Assembly: GCF_004216855.1 (NCBI RefSeq)
Contig: NZ_SGXT01000017.1
Coordinates: 1-64,000, forward strand
Length of the DNA: 64,000 nt
Reading direction: 5' to 3'
Source of the DNA: Microcella alkaliphila
GTDB lineage: Bacteria > Actinomycetota > Actinomycetes > Actinomycetales > Microbacteriaceae
Made by a program: the position numbers and the translations under genes. This document shows, piece by piece, positions 1 through 12,338 of this stretch (within the stretch, counting starts at the first letter, position 1; each line of letters opens with the position of its first letter). The notes beneath the pieces are model-generated. The model did no database searches. It saw nothing but the letters and a program-made list of their open reading frames with translations, and was not told where the DNA came from.

Positions 1-2
1 CC

Positions 3-53
3 CTGGCCCAACTCGCGATCGCGTTCCCCGACCGAATCCGCCCCTACCTCTGA
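3..53 (+). CDS. C-terminal tail of an unidentified protein (5' end outside window)
   Basis: An open frame enters from the left edge and ends at TGA 51–53, giving the tail LAQLAIAFPDRIRPYL. I do not recognise the protein from so short a piece. It lies directly next to insertion-sequence debris, so a transposase tail is a reasonable guess. The 42 bases that follow (54–95) are noncoding and AT-richer than the surroundings, which suits the end of a mobile element. Nothing more can be said without the sequence to the left. Confidence 0.35.
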   Translation: MAQLAIAFPDRIRPYL

Positions 54-95
54 CCAACCCCAGACGATGCCCATTTACACAAACAACTTGACAGG

Positions 96-157
96 TGACG
101 GCGCTCAGCGAATTTCCCCAGAGTTGCAGAACTGAGGAATTTCAGTGAGCGCCGTCA
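96..157. repeat. 62-bp near-perfect palindrome (fused terminal inverted repeats)
   Basis: The outer arms TGACGGCGCTCA (96–107) and TGAGCGCCGTCA (146–157) are exact reverse complements. The inner 38 bases continue the match with only a few mismatches, for example GAATTTCC against GGAATTTC. The whole block can fold into one long hairpin. It looks like the left and right inverted repeats of a mobile element lying head to head with nothing between them, either a minimal MITE-like relic or the scar of a deleted element. It abuts the truncated transposase at 159. Confidence 0.7.
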
Positions 158-158
158 G

Positions 159-541
159 ATGGCCGCGGTGCTCGACCTGATCGCCGTGGCCAGGACCGGC
201 CCGGGCCGGCCGCGCACCCGACCCGACCGGGTGCTCGCGGACAAGGGCTACCCGTCGCGGGCGAACCGGCGCTACCTCGCCGCGCGCGGCATCCCGGCCA
301 CAATCCCGGAGAAGGCCGACCATGCCGCAGGCCGCCTCCGAAGGGGATCGCGGGGCGGGCGTCCGCCCGGGTTCGACCCGGCCGCCTATCGGCAGCGAAA
401 CACCGTCGAGCGGTGCTTCAACCGGCTCAAGCAGTGGCGCGGCATCGCGATGCGCTCCGACAAGACCGCACGCGCCTACCGGGCCGGAATCGCCCTCGCC
501 GCCACCCTCGTCTGGATCAAGACAGACTTGATCAACACGGC

Positions 542-545
<4 letters not shown>
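159..545 (+). pseudogene. IS5-family DDE transposase, 5'-truncated
   Basis: The 128-residue frame matches the C-terminal half of actinobacterial IS5-type transposases (DDE superfamily). It has DRVLADKGYPSRANR, which carries the second catalytic Asp, then the basic GSRGGRPPGFD stretch, then the ERCFNRLKQWRG segment with the catalytic Glu. Family members are usually about twice this long, and the N-terminal half with the first catalytic Asp is missing. The frame starts exactly at the edge of the palindrome at 96–157, so that rearrangement removed the 5' half. The stop overlaps, antisense, the stop of the neighbouring thiF at a CTAG, a sequence IS5-type elements are known to target. The gene cannot make an active enzyme. 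Confidence 0.8.
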
Positions 546-2763
<2,218 letters not shown>

Positions 2764-2771
<8 letters not shown>

Positions 2772-3990
2772 GGGTGTGCTCCTTCAGAGAGTGCGGCGAG
2801 AAACGGTCGGGGCGGAACCGGTGCCAACGAGGGTCGCCTGGGTTGTCGAACATCTCGACACAGATCTGTGCGGCAATGGGCGTCAAGAGCACCCCGTGCC
2901 TGAAAAAGCCGGTCGCGATGATCAGACCGGGGATGTCGGAGCCTCTCGCCCCGGACGACACGCGACCGAGTAGCGGGGCGTTGTCTGGCGTACCCGGCCG
3001 AGCGCGGGTGGTCACCTCAAGCAGCTCCAACTCCGCGATGGCGGGGACGAGGGCCTGGGCGTCACGGAGAAGCTGGTAGACACCGCCGATCGGCGCGACG
3101 TCGGTGCCGTGCTCGCGCTGGGTGGCGCCGAGCACCAATGTCCCATCTGACCGCGGCACCAGATACACAGAATTACCGCGGACCAACCCGCGGATAGTCT
3201 CTGTCAGGAACGGCTGGAGGGGGCTGGGAATTCGCAGCCGCAGGATGTCTCCGAGGACGGGCCTCAGCGGCAATTCAAGCCCGCCTGGCAGACCACCCAA
3301 CGCACCGGCTGCCAGACCGTTCGCCACGACGACCTCATTCGCGGCCACCGTAGATCCGTCGTGAAGGGCGACCCCAGTCACGCGCGAATGCGAGTCGCTC
3401 GGCTTCTCGTGCAGCAGGCGCACCGCATTCTGCCTTATCGCTGGCTGGTGGACCCAACCGCTCCGCCTGGCGAGCTTGGCAAGCGCAGACTGAAGGCGGG
3501 CGGCGAGTAGCCGAGGGTCGACCTGGTGGTCTTGCGCGACGCGGTAAGCGGCCGAGATGTGGGCGCTGAGCAAGGGCTCGATTTCCCTTGCTTCACGAAC
3601 GAGCAGCGGGCTGGCATTCAAGCCGTGTGCGACCTGCAGCCCCCTTAAGTCGGCCAGAGTGTGGCGGTCTGCTGCATCGACGCCGACCACGAGGGTACCG
3701 GTCTCACGGTATCCGACCGTCGCGGCATCTACCACGAGCGATTCAACAAATGAGGGATAGAGGGCGGCTGAGGTCAGGGTCAGCTCGAGAAGGTCTTCTT
3801 CCGGAAAGAGCAATTCGCTTACAGCGGCCAGCATGCCAGCTGCAGCAAACGTCGCACCACGTGCGGGAGCCGCGTCGATGACGGCGACCGTGCGACCCGA
3901 GAGCGCTGCGGCCCACGCAATTCCCAGGCCGACGATGCCCGCCCCGATCACAGCCACGTCGACCGTGCGCCCATCGGTTGTGCCACTCAT
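2764..3990 (-). CDS. thiO: Glycine oxidase ThiO
   Basis: A 408-residue FAD-dependent amine oxidase (DAO fold) that oxidises glycine to the imine used by ThiG in aerobic bacteria. The dinucleotide-binding VIGAGIVGLG lies at residues 14–23, followed by the FAD-binding GATFAAAGMLA. Near the C-terminus DNAPLLGRV and GFFRHGVLLTP match glycine oxidase. An upstream extension of 52 residues is open but atypical, so I chose ATG 3990, which puts the Rossmann strand at the usual position. It is the first gene of the minus-strand thiO-thiS-thiG-thiF operon and is divergent from thiE, with about 160 bases between the two starts. I see no TPP riboswitch in that gap. Confidence 0.92.
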
Positions 3991-4151
3991 CGTGCCGTAT
4001 CCCCAGGATGCCGCGCTGTCGCAAGAGCTCGAACAACGAAAACTCTCGAGCCCGATCGGTCTCTCTGGCGTAGCCCACGGCTCCGAGCCGACCGCGCGCC
4101 GCGGCGCACAGAGTTCTCCTCGCCCCGATGGCGGGCAAACAGGCACACCCT

Positions 4152-4808
4152 ATGGTTGAAGGCGTGACGAAGAACCTTGGCCGCCTCTACCTGTGCACTG
4201 ACGCCAGGAAGAACAAGTGCGACTTCGCCGAATTCATTGACGCGGCGTTCGGTGGTGGAGTCGACATCATCCAGTTGAGAGATAAAACACTCGAGGCCCG
4301 CCACGAACTCGAACTCCTCGAAATTCTGCGCGACACAGCCGAACGACACGGGCGACTGTGGGCCGTGAACGATCGCGCCGATATCGCGATGCTTACGCAC
4401 ACGCCGGTGTTCCATGTCGGCCAGAGCGACCTGCCGGTGGACTCGGCCCGGCGGCTTCTCGGCGACGACACAATAATCGGGTTGTCGAGCCACACGCCCG
4501 GGCAAGTCGATGCGGCGATGTCGGCAGAAGCCCTCGACTACTTCTGTGTGGGCCCGGTATGGCCAACGCCGACAAAACCGGGGCGGGCACCGGTAGGGCT
4601 CGACTTGGTGCGCCATGCGGCCGCCCGCAGCGACAGCAAGCTCGGCCCGCCGCCGTGGTTCGCCATCGGCGGCATCGACCTCGACCACATCGACGAGGTT
4701 GTTGACGCCGGGGCCAGCCGTGTGGTGGTCGTGCGGGCGATCACCGAAGCGGACGATCCGGCCGATGCGGCGAGGCGCCTGCTCGACAGGCTTCCTCAGC
4801 TGGCCTGA
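4152..4808 (+). CDS. thiE: Thiamine-phosphate synthase ThiE
   Basis: This TIM-barrel enzyme joins HMP pyrophosphate and thiazole phosphate to make thiamine phosphate. Family motifs are clear: VDIIQLRDK near the N-terminus, [44 protein letters not shown] and a C-terminal FAIGGI. The start is uncertain: ATG 4128, ATG 4152 and GTG 4164 are all in frame, and I chose 4152 because an AGG-type ribosome site lies about 8 bases upstream and the N-terminus stays close to family length. It is the only plus-strand gene of the thiamine cluster and is convergent with thiD/tenA (11-base gap). Confidence 0.93.
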   Translation: MVEGVTKNLGRLYLCTDARKNKCDFAEFIDAAFGGGVDIIQLRDKTLEARHELELLEILRDTAERHGRLWAVNDRADIAMLTHTPVFHVGQSDLPVDSARRLLGDDTIIGLSSHTPGQVDAAMSAEALDYFCVGPVWPTPTKPGRAPVGLDLVRHAAARSDSKLGPPPWFAIGGIDLDHIDEVVDAGASRVVVVRAITEADDPADAARRLLDRLPQLA

Positions 4809-4818
4809 ACATCCCATC

Positions 4819-8257
<3,439 letters not shown>

Positions 8258-8346
8258 GATAGAGGCACGATAACATCTCTGGGGCTGGCGCAAGCCAAGC
8301 AGCGCTTGCGGTCGCAAATCGTCTATCCGTAGCTGAACATGTAAGC

Positions 8347-8901
8347 GTGCCGCAGGTCGAATCAAAGCCCGGTCGCGCTGCAAGCACGATCGTGAAGACG
8401 CGCTGGTCGGTTTCCGACTCCCGGTCGCTATACCGGTCGCTATTCCGGTCGGTGCACCTGCTGCAGGTTTACTCGAACCCCGCACCTGGGGTCATCACAC
8501 CTCAAGAACTACTCTTCCGCTCGAGCCCCCGCAACCAGGAAAATTCGACAACCGGAACTCGTCGGCGAGCCCGCCAACTGAGGGCTGACGAAGCAGAAGC
8601 TGTCGCGACCCGTTACCTCGCGGTGCGCAACGTTCGAACCGTCGCCGCCGAGTTCGGACTTTCCCGGACTACCGTGGCCCGAATCCTAAGCGATCGCGGA
8701 ATCGACGCGTCACGAATGATGACCGAGGGCCAGATAGCGATCGCCGTCGAACTCTACGAAAGTGGCCAGTCGAGTGCCGTGATCGGCAAGCAGTTAGGCT
8801 TCGACAATCACACGATCTTGAAGGGGCTGCGAAGCCGCGGCGTCAGGATCAGGCTGGCGGCCGCTCAAAGGCGAGAGGGTGATTCAGGAAGCGTCTCCTA
8901 A
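8347..8901 (+). CDS. Helix-turn-helix protein, probably the 3' part of a recombinase-like gene
   Basis: The readable domain is the C-terminal half (from about residue 70): two consecutive HTH-like units, VRTVAAEFGLSRTTVARIL and SSAVIGKQLGFDNHTILKGL, rich in Arg. Such tails occur at the end of serine recombinases and as stand-alone small DNA-binding proteins. The first ~50 residues are encoded by the tandem array at 8421–8456 and its tRNA-like flank, and look non-protein-like. There is no in-frame ATG, GTG or TTG between that array and the HTH. The simplest reading is a gene whose 5' part was removed at a recombination junction. GTG 8347 is only the first start codon in the open frame. Confidence 0.5.
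   Translation: MPQVESKPGRAASTIVKTRWSVSDSRSLYRSLFRSVHLLQVYSNPAPGVITPQELLFRSSPRNQENSTTGTRRRARQLRADEAEAVATRYLAVRNVRTVAAEFGLSRTTVARILSDRGIDASRMMTEGQIAIAVELYESGQSSAVIGKQLGFDNHTILKGLRSRGVRIRLAAAQRREGDSGSVS
8421..8456. repeat. Tandem CCGGTCG array next to a tRNA-3'-end-like sequence
   Basis: Three consecutive 12-base units, CCGGTCGCTATA, CCGGTCGCTATT and CCGGTCGGTGCA. The last unit runs into GGTGCACCTG and then ACTCGAACCCC (8471–8481), which resembles the complement of a tRNA T-arm and acceptor end. A sister array with the same core lies directly beside the real tRNA-Arg at 11098–11131. The pair may mark the two ends of an inserted segment. Confidence 0.6.
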
Positions 8902-8905
8902 AGGG

Positions 8906-9319
8906 TCAGCCTCCCGCCGAGACGATGACGCTGCAGACGCCCCCCGGTTCGCAGTCGGTCGGGTCGAGGTCTCGACCCGCCGCGATCAATTGATTCAATT
9001 CAGCTTCCAAGACAGCAAGCTCACGTTGCCGCCGCTGTACCTCATCGAGCTTTTCCTCGAGCAGAGTTGAGACATGAGCGCAGGGCGCTTCGCCCGCGTC
9101 GCGGATGTTGATCACACTGGCGATCTCAGCAAGGGTGAGACCCGCCGATTGCGCGGATCGAATGAAGTTCAGTCGCGATACGGCCGCGTGGTCATAGCGG
9201 CGATAGCCATTTCCTTCACGCGCAGAGGGCGAAAGAAGTCCTCGTCGCTCATAGAAACGGATTGTCTGTGAGGGAACACCGCTGACGTTGGACAGGTCGC
9301 CGATCTTCATGGGCTCCAT
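8906..9319 (-). CDS. MerR-family metal/redox-responsive regulator
   Basis: A 137-residue MerR protein: N-terminal winged HTH (KIGDLSNVSGVPSQTIRFYE, GYRRYDHAAVSRLNFI), a dimerising coiled coil at about residues 85–115 (LLEEKLDEVQRRQREL), and cysteines at C80, C123 and C129. Cys near the start of the coil plus a Cys pair in the C-terminal loop is the metal-binding layout of the MerR/ZntR/CadR group, although the spacing (43 and 6) differs from classical mercury MerR. It is divergent from a small thioredoxin-like gene and a flavin reductase, and the promoter between them carries a MerR-type operator in a long spacer, so it very likely activates those two genes. The inducer cannot be read from the sequence. 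Confidence 0.87.
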   Translation of the reverse strand: MEPMKIGDLSNVSGVPSQTIRFYERRGLLSPSAREGNGYRRYDHAAVSRLNFIRSAQSAGLTLAEIASVINIRDAGEAPCAHVSTLLEEKLDEVQRRQRELAVLEAELNQLIAAGRDLDPTDCEPGGVCSVIVSAGG

Positions 9320-9327
9320 TTCACCAC

Positions 9328-9359
9328 TTGACCTTGCATCGCGCTACAAGGTTTATTCT
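9328..9359 (+). promoter_or_regulatory. MerR-type promoter with operator in the −35/−10 spacer
   Basis: A −35 box TTGACC (9328–9333) and a −10 box TATTCT (9354–9359) are separated by 20 bases, longer than the usual 17, as in MerR-activated promoters. Overlapping the spacer is the dyad ACCTTG-N10-CAAGGT (9331–9352), the typical position and form of a MerR operator. It fires towards the thioredoxin-like gene at 9366, leaving almost no leader. Confidence 0.85.
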
Positions 9360-9365
9360 CCGAGA

Positions 9366-9683
9366 ATGGAGATCACGCTGCAGTACTTCATTGGTTGCCC
9401 GAATTGGTCGATCGCCGCCGAGCGCTTGGCGACGATCGCCTCCGAACGCCCCGACATCACCGTTCTTCACCGGCTCGTCGAAACGTTCGATGACGCGGAG
9501 AAGCTCGGCTTCCGCGGCTCGCCCAGCATTCTCGTCGACGGAGTGGACCCGTTCGCCGACTCGTCGGCACCCGTCGGCCTGGCCTGCCGTGTGTACAGCA
9601 CACCCGCAGGTCGCGCTGGCGCCCCCACTCTAGAACAACTGCGCATGGCGATCACCGCACAGCACGATGGAGTCGCACTGTGA
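9366..9683 (+). CDS. Small thioredoxin-like protein (alkylmercury-lyase-annotated family)
   Basis: A 105-residue protein beginning MEITLQYFIGCPNW, the strand–Cys–helix start of a thioredoxin fold. A single Cys stands at the active-site position (CPNW rather than CXXC), and GSPSILVDGVDPF contains the cis-Pro-like segment of the fold. Members of this family are often labelled alkylmercury lyase in actinobacterial genomes, but nothing here proves mercury chemistry. ATG 9366 sits 6 bases after the −10 box, suggesting a nearly leaderless message. The stop overlaps the next gene as GTGA, so it is coupled to the reductase. It probably works with the reductase in a thiol or metal detoxification pathway. 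Confidence 0.72.
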   Translation: MEITLQYFIGCPNWSIAAERLATIASERPDITVLHRLVETFDDAEKLGFRGSPSILVDGVDPFADSSAPVGLACRVYSTPAGRAGAPTLEQLRMAITAQHDGVAL

Positions 9684-11032
9684 ACGCGGAGTACGACCTG
9701 TTCGTCATCGGTGCCGGGATGGCAGGGATCACTGCGGCCAACCGCTGCGCGTCCCAAGGCTGGAAAGTCGGCATCGTCGACACCCTTCCCTACGGAGGCA
9801 CCTGCGCTCTTCGCGGCTGCGACCCCAAGAAAATTCTCCGCCGAGGCGCCGAAATCATCGACGATGCACGCCTCATGCACGGCAAAGGCGTTAACCAGAA
9901 TGGCCTCACACTCGATTGGCCCGCCCTCATGCGGCATAAGCACGGCTTCACCGACGATATTCCAGGAGCCATGGAGTCCACGTTGAAACGGAACGGTGTG
10001 TCCACGTTCCACGGCGATGCCCGATTCGTCAGCCGCCATCACGTCGACATCAACGGCGAACAGCATTCCGCAGCACGATTTCTCATCGCCACCGGAGCCC
10101 GCCCTCGGCCGCTCGAGTTCTCCGGCCAGGAGCTTCTGGTCGACAGCACCGAATTCCTGAACCTCGAAGCGCTGCCCAGAAGAATCGTGTTCGTCGGCGG
10201 CGGGTTTGTTTCCTTCGAGTTGGCGCACATCGCAGCGCGCGCTGGCGTGGAGTGCGTGATCATCGACCACGGCACAAAGCCGCTGCGCGCATTCGACCCG
10301 GACCTCGTAGATCTGCTTGTGCGCCGCAGCGAACAGGCTGGAATACGAGTGCACCACAGCACCTCCGTGAGCGCAGTCACGCACACCTCCACGGGCTTTC
10401 ACGTTGCAATCGAGCGGGACCGCGCGACCTCCAACATCGACGCCGACCTTGTGGTGCACGGAGCGGGCCGCGTACCCAACTTCGACGGCCTCGATCTGGA
10501 GGCAGCCGATATCGCGCACGGGCCACAGGGCATTGACGTCTTCGGGCACTTGCAGAGCCGTAGCAATCCGTACGTCTATGCAGTAGGTGACGCGGCGGGC
10601 ACCCCGGGCGAACGCCTGACGCCGGTGGCCGTCTTCGAAGGTAAGGTCGCCGCATCCAACATGCTCAAAGGCATCGAGACCGTGCCCGACTACGCCGGCG
10701 TGCCCTCGACGGTGTTTACGATTCCAGAACTAAACCGGGTCGGGATGCTCGAACAAGAAGCTGCACGCGATGGTCGAGAGATTTCTGTGCGCTACCACGA
10801 CACCAGCGGCTGGTACAGCAATTACCGAATCGGTGAGACTACCGCCGCCACGAAGGTGATCGTAGATCCAGCGACCGACTTGATTCTCGGGGCGCACCTA
10901 CTCGGCCCAGGCTATTCAGAAGTGATCAACACGTTTGGCCTCGCCATCAAGCTCGGACTCACCACCCGACAGCTGAAGTCCGTGACGGCCACCTATCCTT
11001 CCGTCGGCTCCGACCTCGGCTCCATGTTCTGA
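9680..11032 (+). CDS. FAD-dependent pyridine nucleotide-disulfide oxidoreductase (MerA/GR-like)
   Basis: A 450-residue flavoprotein of the glutathione reductase/mercuric reductase superfamily. The FAD loop VIGAGMAGITAANR is at the N-terminus, followed by the redox pair in GGTCALRGCDPKK (CX4C), the NAD(P) loop FVGGGFVSFELAHIA, the second FAD contact VYAVGDAAG and a C-terminal dimerisation domain. It lacks the N-terminal HMA domain and the C-terminal Cys pair of true mercuric reductase, and the C-terminal His-Glu of glutathione reductase is not evident (the tail ends TATYPSVGSDLGSMF). The substrate is therefore open. It is translationally coupled (GTGA) to the thioredoxin-like gene and under the MerR-type promoter. 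Confidence 0.85.
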   Translation: MNAEYDLFVIGAGMAGITAANRCASQGWKVGIVDTLPYGGTCALRGCDPKKILRRGAEIIDDARLMHGKGVNQNGLTLDWPALMRHKHGFTDDIPGAMESTLKRNGVSTFHGDARFVSRHHVDINGEQHSAARFLIATGARPRPLEFSGQELLVDSTEFLNLEALPRRIVFVGGGFVSFELAHIAARAGVECVIIDHGTKPLRAFDPDLVDLLVRRSEQAGIRVHHSTSVSAVTHTSTGFHVAIERDRATSNIDADLVVHGAGRVPNFDGLDLEAADIAHGPQGIDVFGHLQSRSNPYVYAVGDAAGTPGERLTPVAVFEGKVAASNMLKGIETVPDYAGVPSTVFTIPELNRVGMLEQEAARDGREISVRYHDTSGWYSNYRIGETTAATKVIVDPATDLILGAHLLGPGYSEVINTFGLAIKLGLTTRQLKSVTATYPSVGSDLGSMF

Positions 11033-11097
11033 CAAATGCGATCCCGAGCGGCGCCGAAAGGCGTACAACACTGCTGATGAGAACCCGTTCAGATATT

Positions 11098-11131
11098 CCG
11101 GTCGGATGTTCCGGTCGGATGTTCCGGTCGG
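11098..11131. repeat. Tandem CCGGTCGGATGTT array abutting tRNA-Arg
   Basis: Two exact 13-base copies of CCGGTCGGATGTT (11098–11110 and 11111–11123) are followed by a third, partial copy CCGGTCGG that runs straight into the 3' end of tRNA-Arg. The array lies just beyond the tRNA 3' terminus, where phages and islands integrate. The array at 8421–8456 has the same CCGGTCG core and the same orientation towards tRNA-like sequence. Confidence 0.7.
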
Positions 11132-11203
11132 TGCCCCTGGAGGGACTCGAACCCCCAACCCTCTCCTTAGGACGGAGCTGCTCTTCCATTGAGCTACAGA
11201 GGC
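11132..11203 (-). tRNA. tRNA-Arg (anticodon CCU)
   Basis: The minus-strand cloverleaf is complete: acceptor GCCTCTG paired with CAGGGGC, D stem GCTC/GAGC, an anticodon arm whose loop GTCCTAA gives anticodon CCT, and a T arm GGGGG-TTCGAGT-CCCTC. The 3' CCA is not fully encoded. It reads AGG codons, which are rare in such GC-rich genomes, and tRNAs of this type are frequent integration targets. The repeats beside it suggest that use here. Confidence 0.95.
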
Positions 11204-11316
11204 AGGCGCCACCAGTCTAGGCGCGATGGACTGCCTGAGCGCCGCGTGGGAATGCCTTGCCGGGATGCACGGGGCGCTGGAATCGTGGCGGTTTCCGATC
11301 GAGAGGAGACATTACG

Positions 11317-12198
11317 ATGGCTGACACGACCGACCCCCGCTCCGAGCATCCCGATGAATTCCCGAAGCAGAGCCAAGACTCGCAGCCGGGCCTGACACAC
11401 CAGATGAGCCCCGCACCCGACCACGGCGAGAAGACCTACCGGGGCACCGGCAAGCTCGAGGGTCGCTGCGCACTCATCTCGGGCGGCGACTCGGGGATCG
11501 GCCGCGCCGTCGCGATCGCGTACGCGCGTGAGGGCGCCGATGTCGCGATCATCCACCTACCCGAGGAGGAGGCTGACGCCGCGTCGACCGCCGAGCTGAT
11601 CACCGAGGCCGGACGTCGCGCGCTCACCATTGCCGGCGACGTGCGTGACGAAGGGTTCTGTCGCGACGCGGTCGAGCGCACCGTCACGACGTTCGGCGGG
11701 CTCGACATCCTCGTGCTGAACGCCTCGTATCAGGACGACCGCGACGGCATCGAGTCGATCACCACCGAAGAGTGGGACCGCGTTATGCGCACCAACCTCT
11801 ACTCAATGCTGTGGCTCACTGCGGCGGCGCGCCCGCACCTGCACGACGGGTCGTCAATCATCACGACGTCGTCCATCCAGGCTTTCAACCCCTCGCCCGG
11901 CCTCATCGACTACGCGATGACGAAGGCCGCGCAGGTCGCCTTCACGAAGGCGCTCGCGCAAGATCTCGGCGAAGCGGGCATCCGTGTCAATGCTGTGGCG
12001 CCCGGCCCGATCTGGACTCCGCTGATTCCCGCCACCGACTGGCCCGAGGAGAAGATCGCACAGTTTGGCGCTGACACCCCGCTCGGCCGCGCCGGCCAGC
12101 CCGCCGAGCTGGCGCCCGCGTACGTGTACCTCGCCTCCGACGACGCGACCTACGTCTCGGGCGCGATCCTTCCGGTGACGGGCGGCAAGCCGCTGTAG
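11317..12198 (+). CDS. SDR-family NAD(P)-dependent oxidoreductase
   Basis: A 293-residue short-chain dehydrogenase. A ~45-residue polar N-terminal arm (MSPAPDHGEKTYRGTGKLEG) precedes the cofactor loop SGGDSGIGRA. Then come the NAS motif (LVLNASYQ), catalytic Ser in TTSSIQAF, the YAMTK Tyr-Lys pair and APGPIWTPL. The arm and overall pattern match the YghA/general-stress SDR group, often linked to oxidative or osmotic stress. ATG 11317 follows a GAGAGGAGA ribosome site. It stands alone beside tRNA-Arg. The substrate cannot be deduced. Confidence 0.88.
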   Translation: MADTTDPRSEHPDEFPKQSQDSQPGLTHQMSPAPDHGEKTYRGTGKLEGRCALISGGDSGIGRAVAIAYAREGADVAIIHLPEEEADAASTAELITEAGRRALTIAGDVRDEGFCRDAVERTVTTFGGLDILVLNASYQDDRDGIESITTEEWDRVMRTNLYSMLWLTAAARPHLHDGSSIITTSSIQAFNPSPGLIDYAMTKAAQVAFTKALAQDLGEAGIRVNAVAPGPIWTPLIPATDWPEEKIAQFGADTPLGRAGQPAELAPAYVYLASDDATYVSGAILPVTGGKPL

Positions 12199-12338
12199 CG
12201 AGCCGTATCGCCCGCGGGCCGTGGGGCCTAGAGTGACCGCATGGCCAGCGGCACCGTGTCGAGGCACGCTGCGAGATGCCGAAATCAACTCCGCACGAGC
12301 TGGAACGTGACGAAACGTAGGCTTGCTAGGGTCGTCGG

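Noticed and set aside
3991-4151. A second TPP riboswitch in the thiO/thiE divergent region
   Set aside because: No CTGAGA or ACCTG…GGGTAAT blocks on either strand.
9467-10549. 360-codon minus-strand frame opposite the flavin reductase
   Set aside because: No domain; the plus strand encodes FAD and NAD(P) motifs in order.
9680-11032. Naming the reductase MerA (mercuric reductase)
   Set aside because: It lacks the N-terminal HMA domain and the C-terminal vicinal cysteines, so only the superfamily can be stated.
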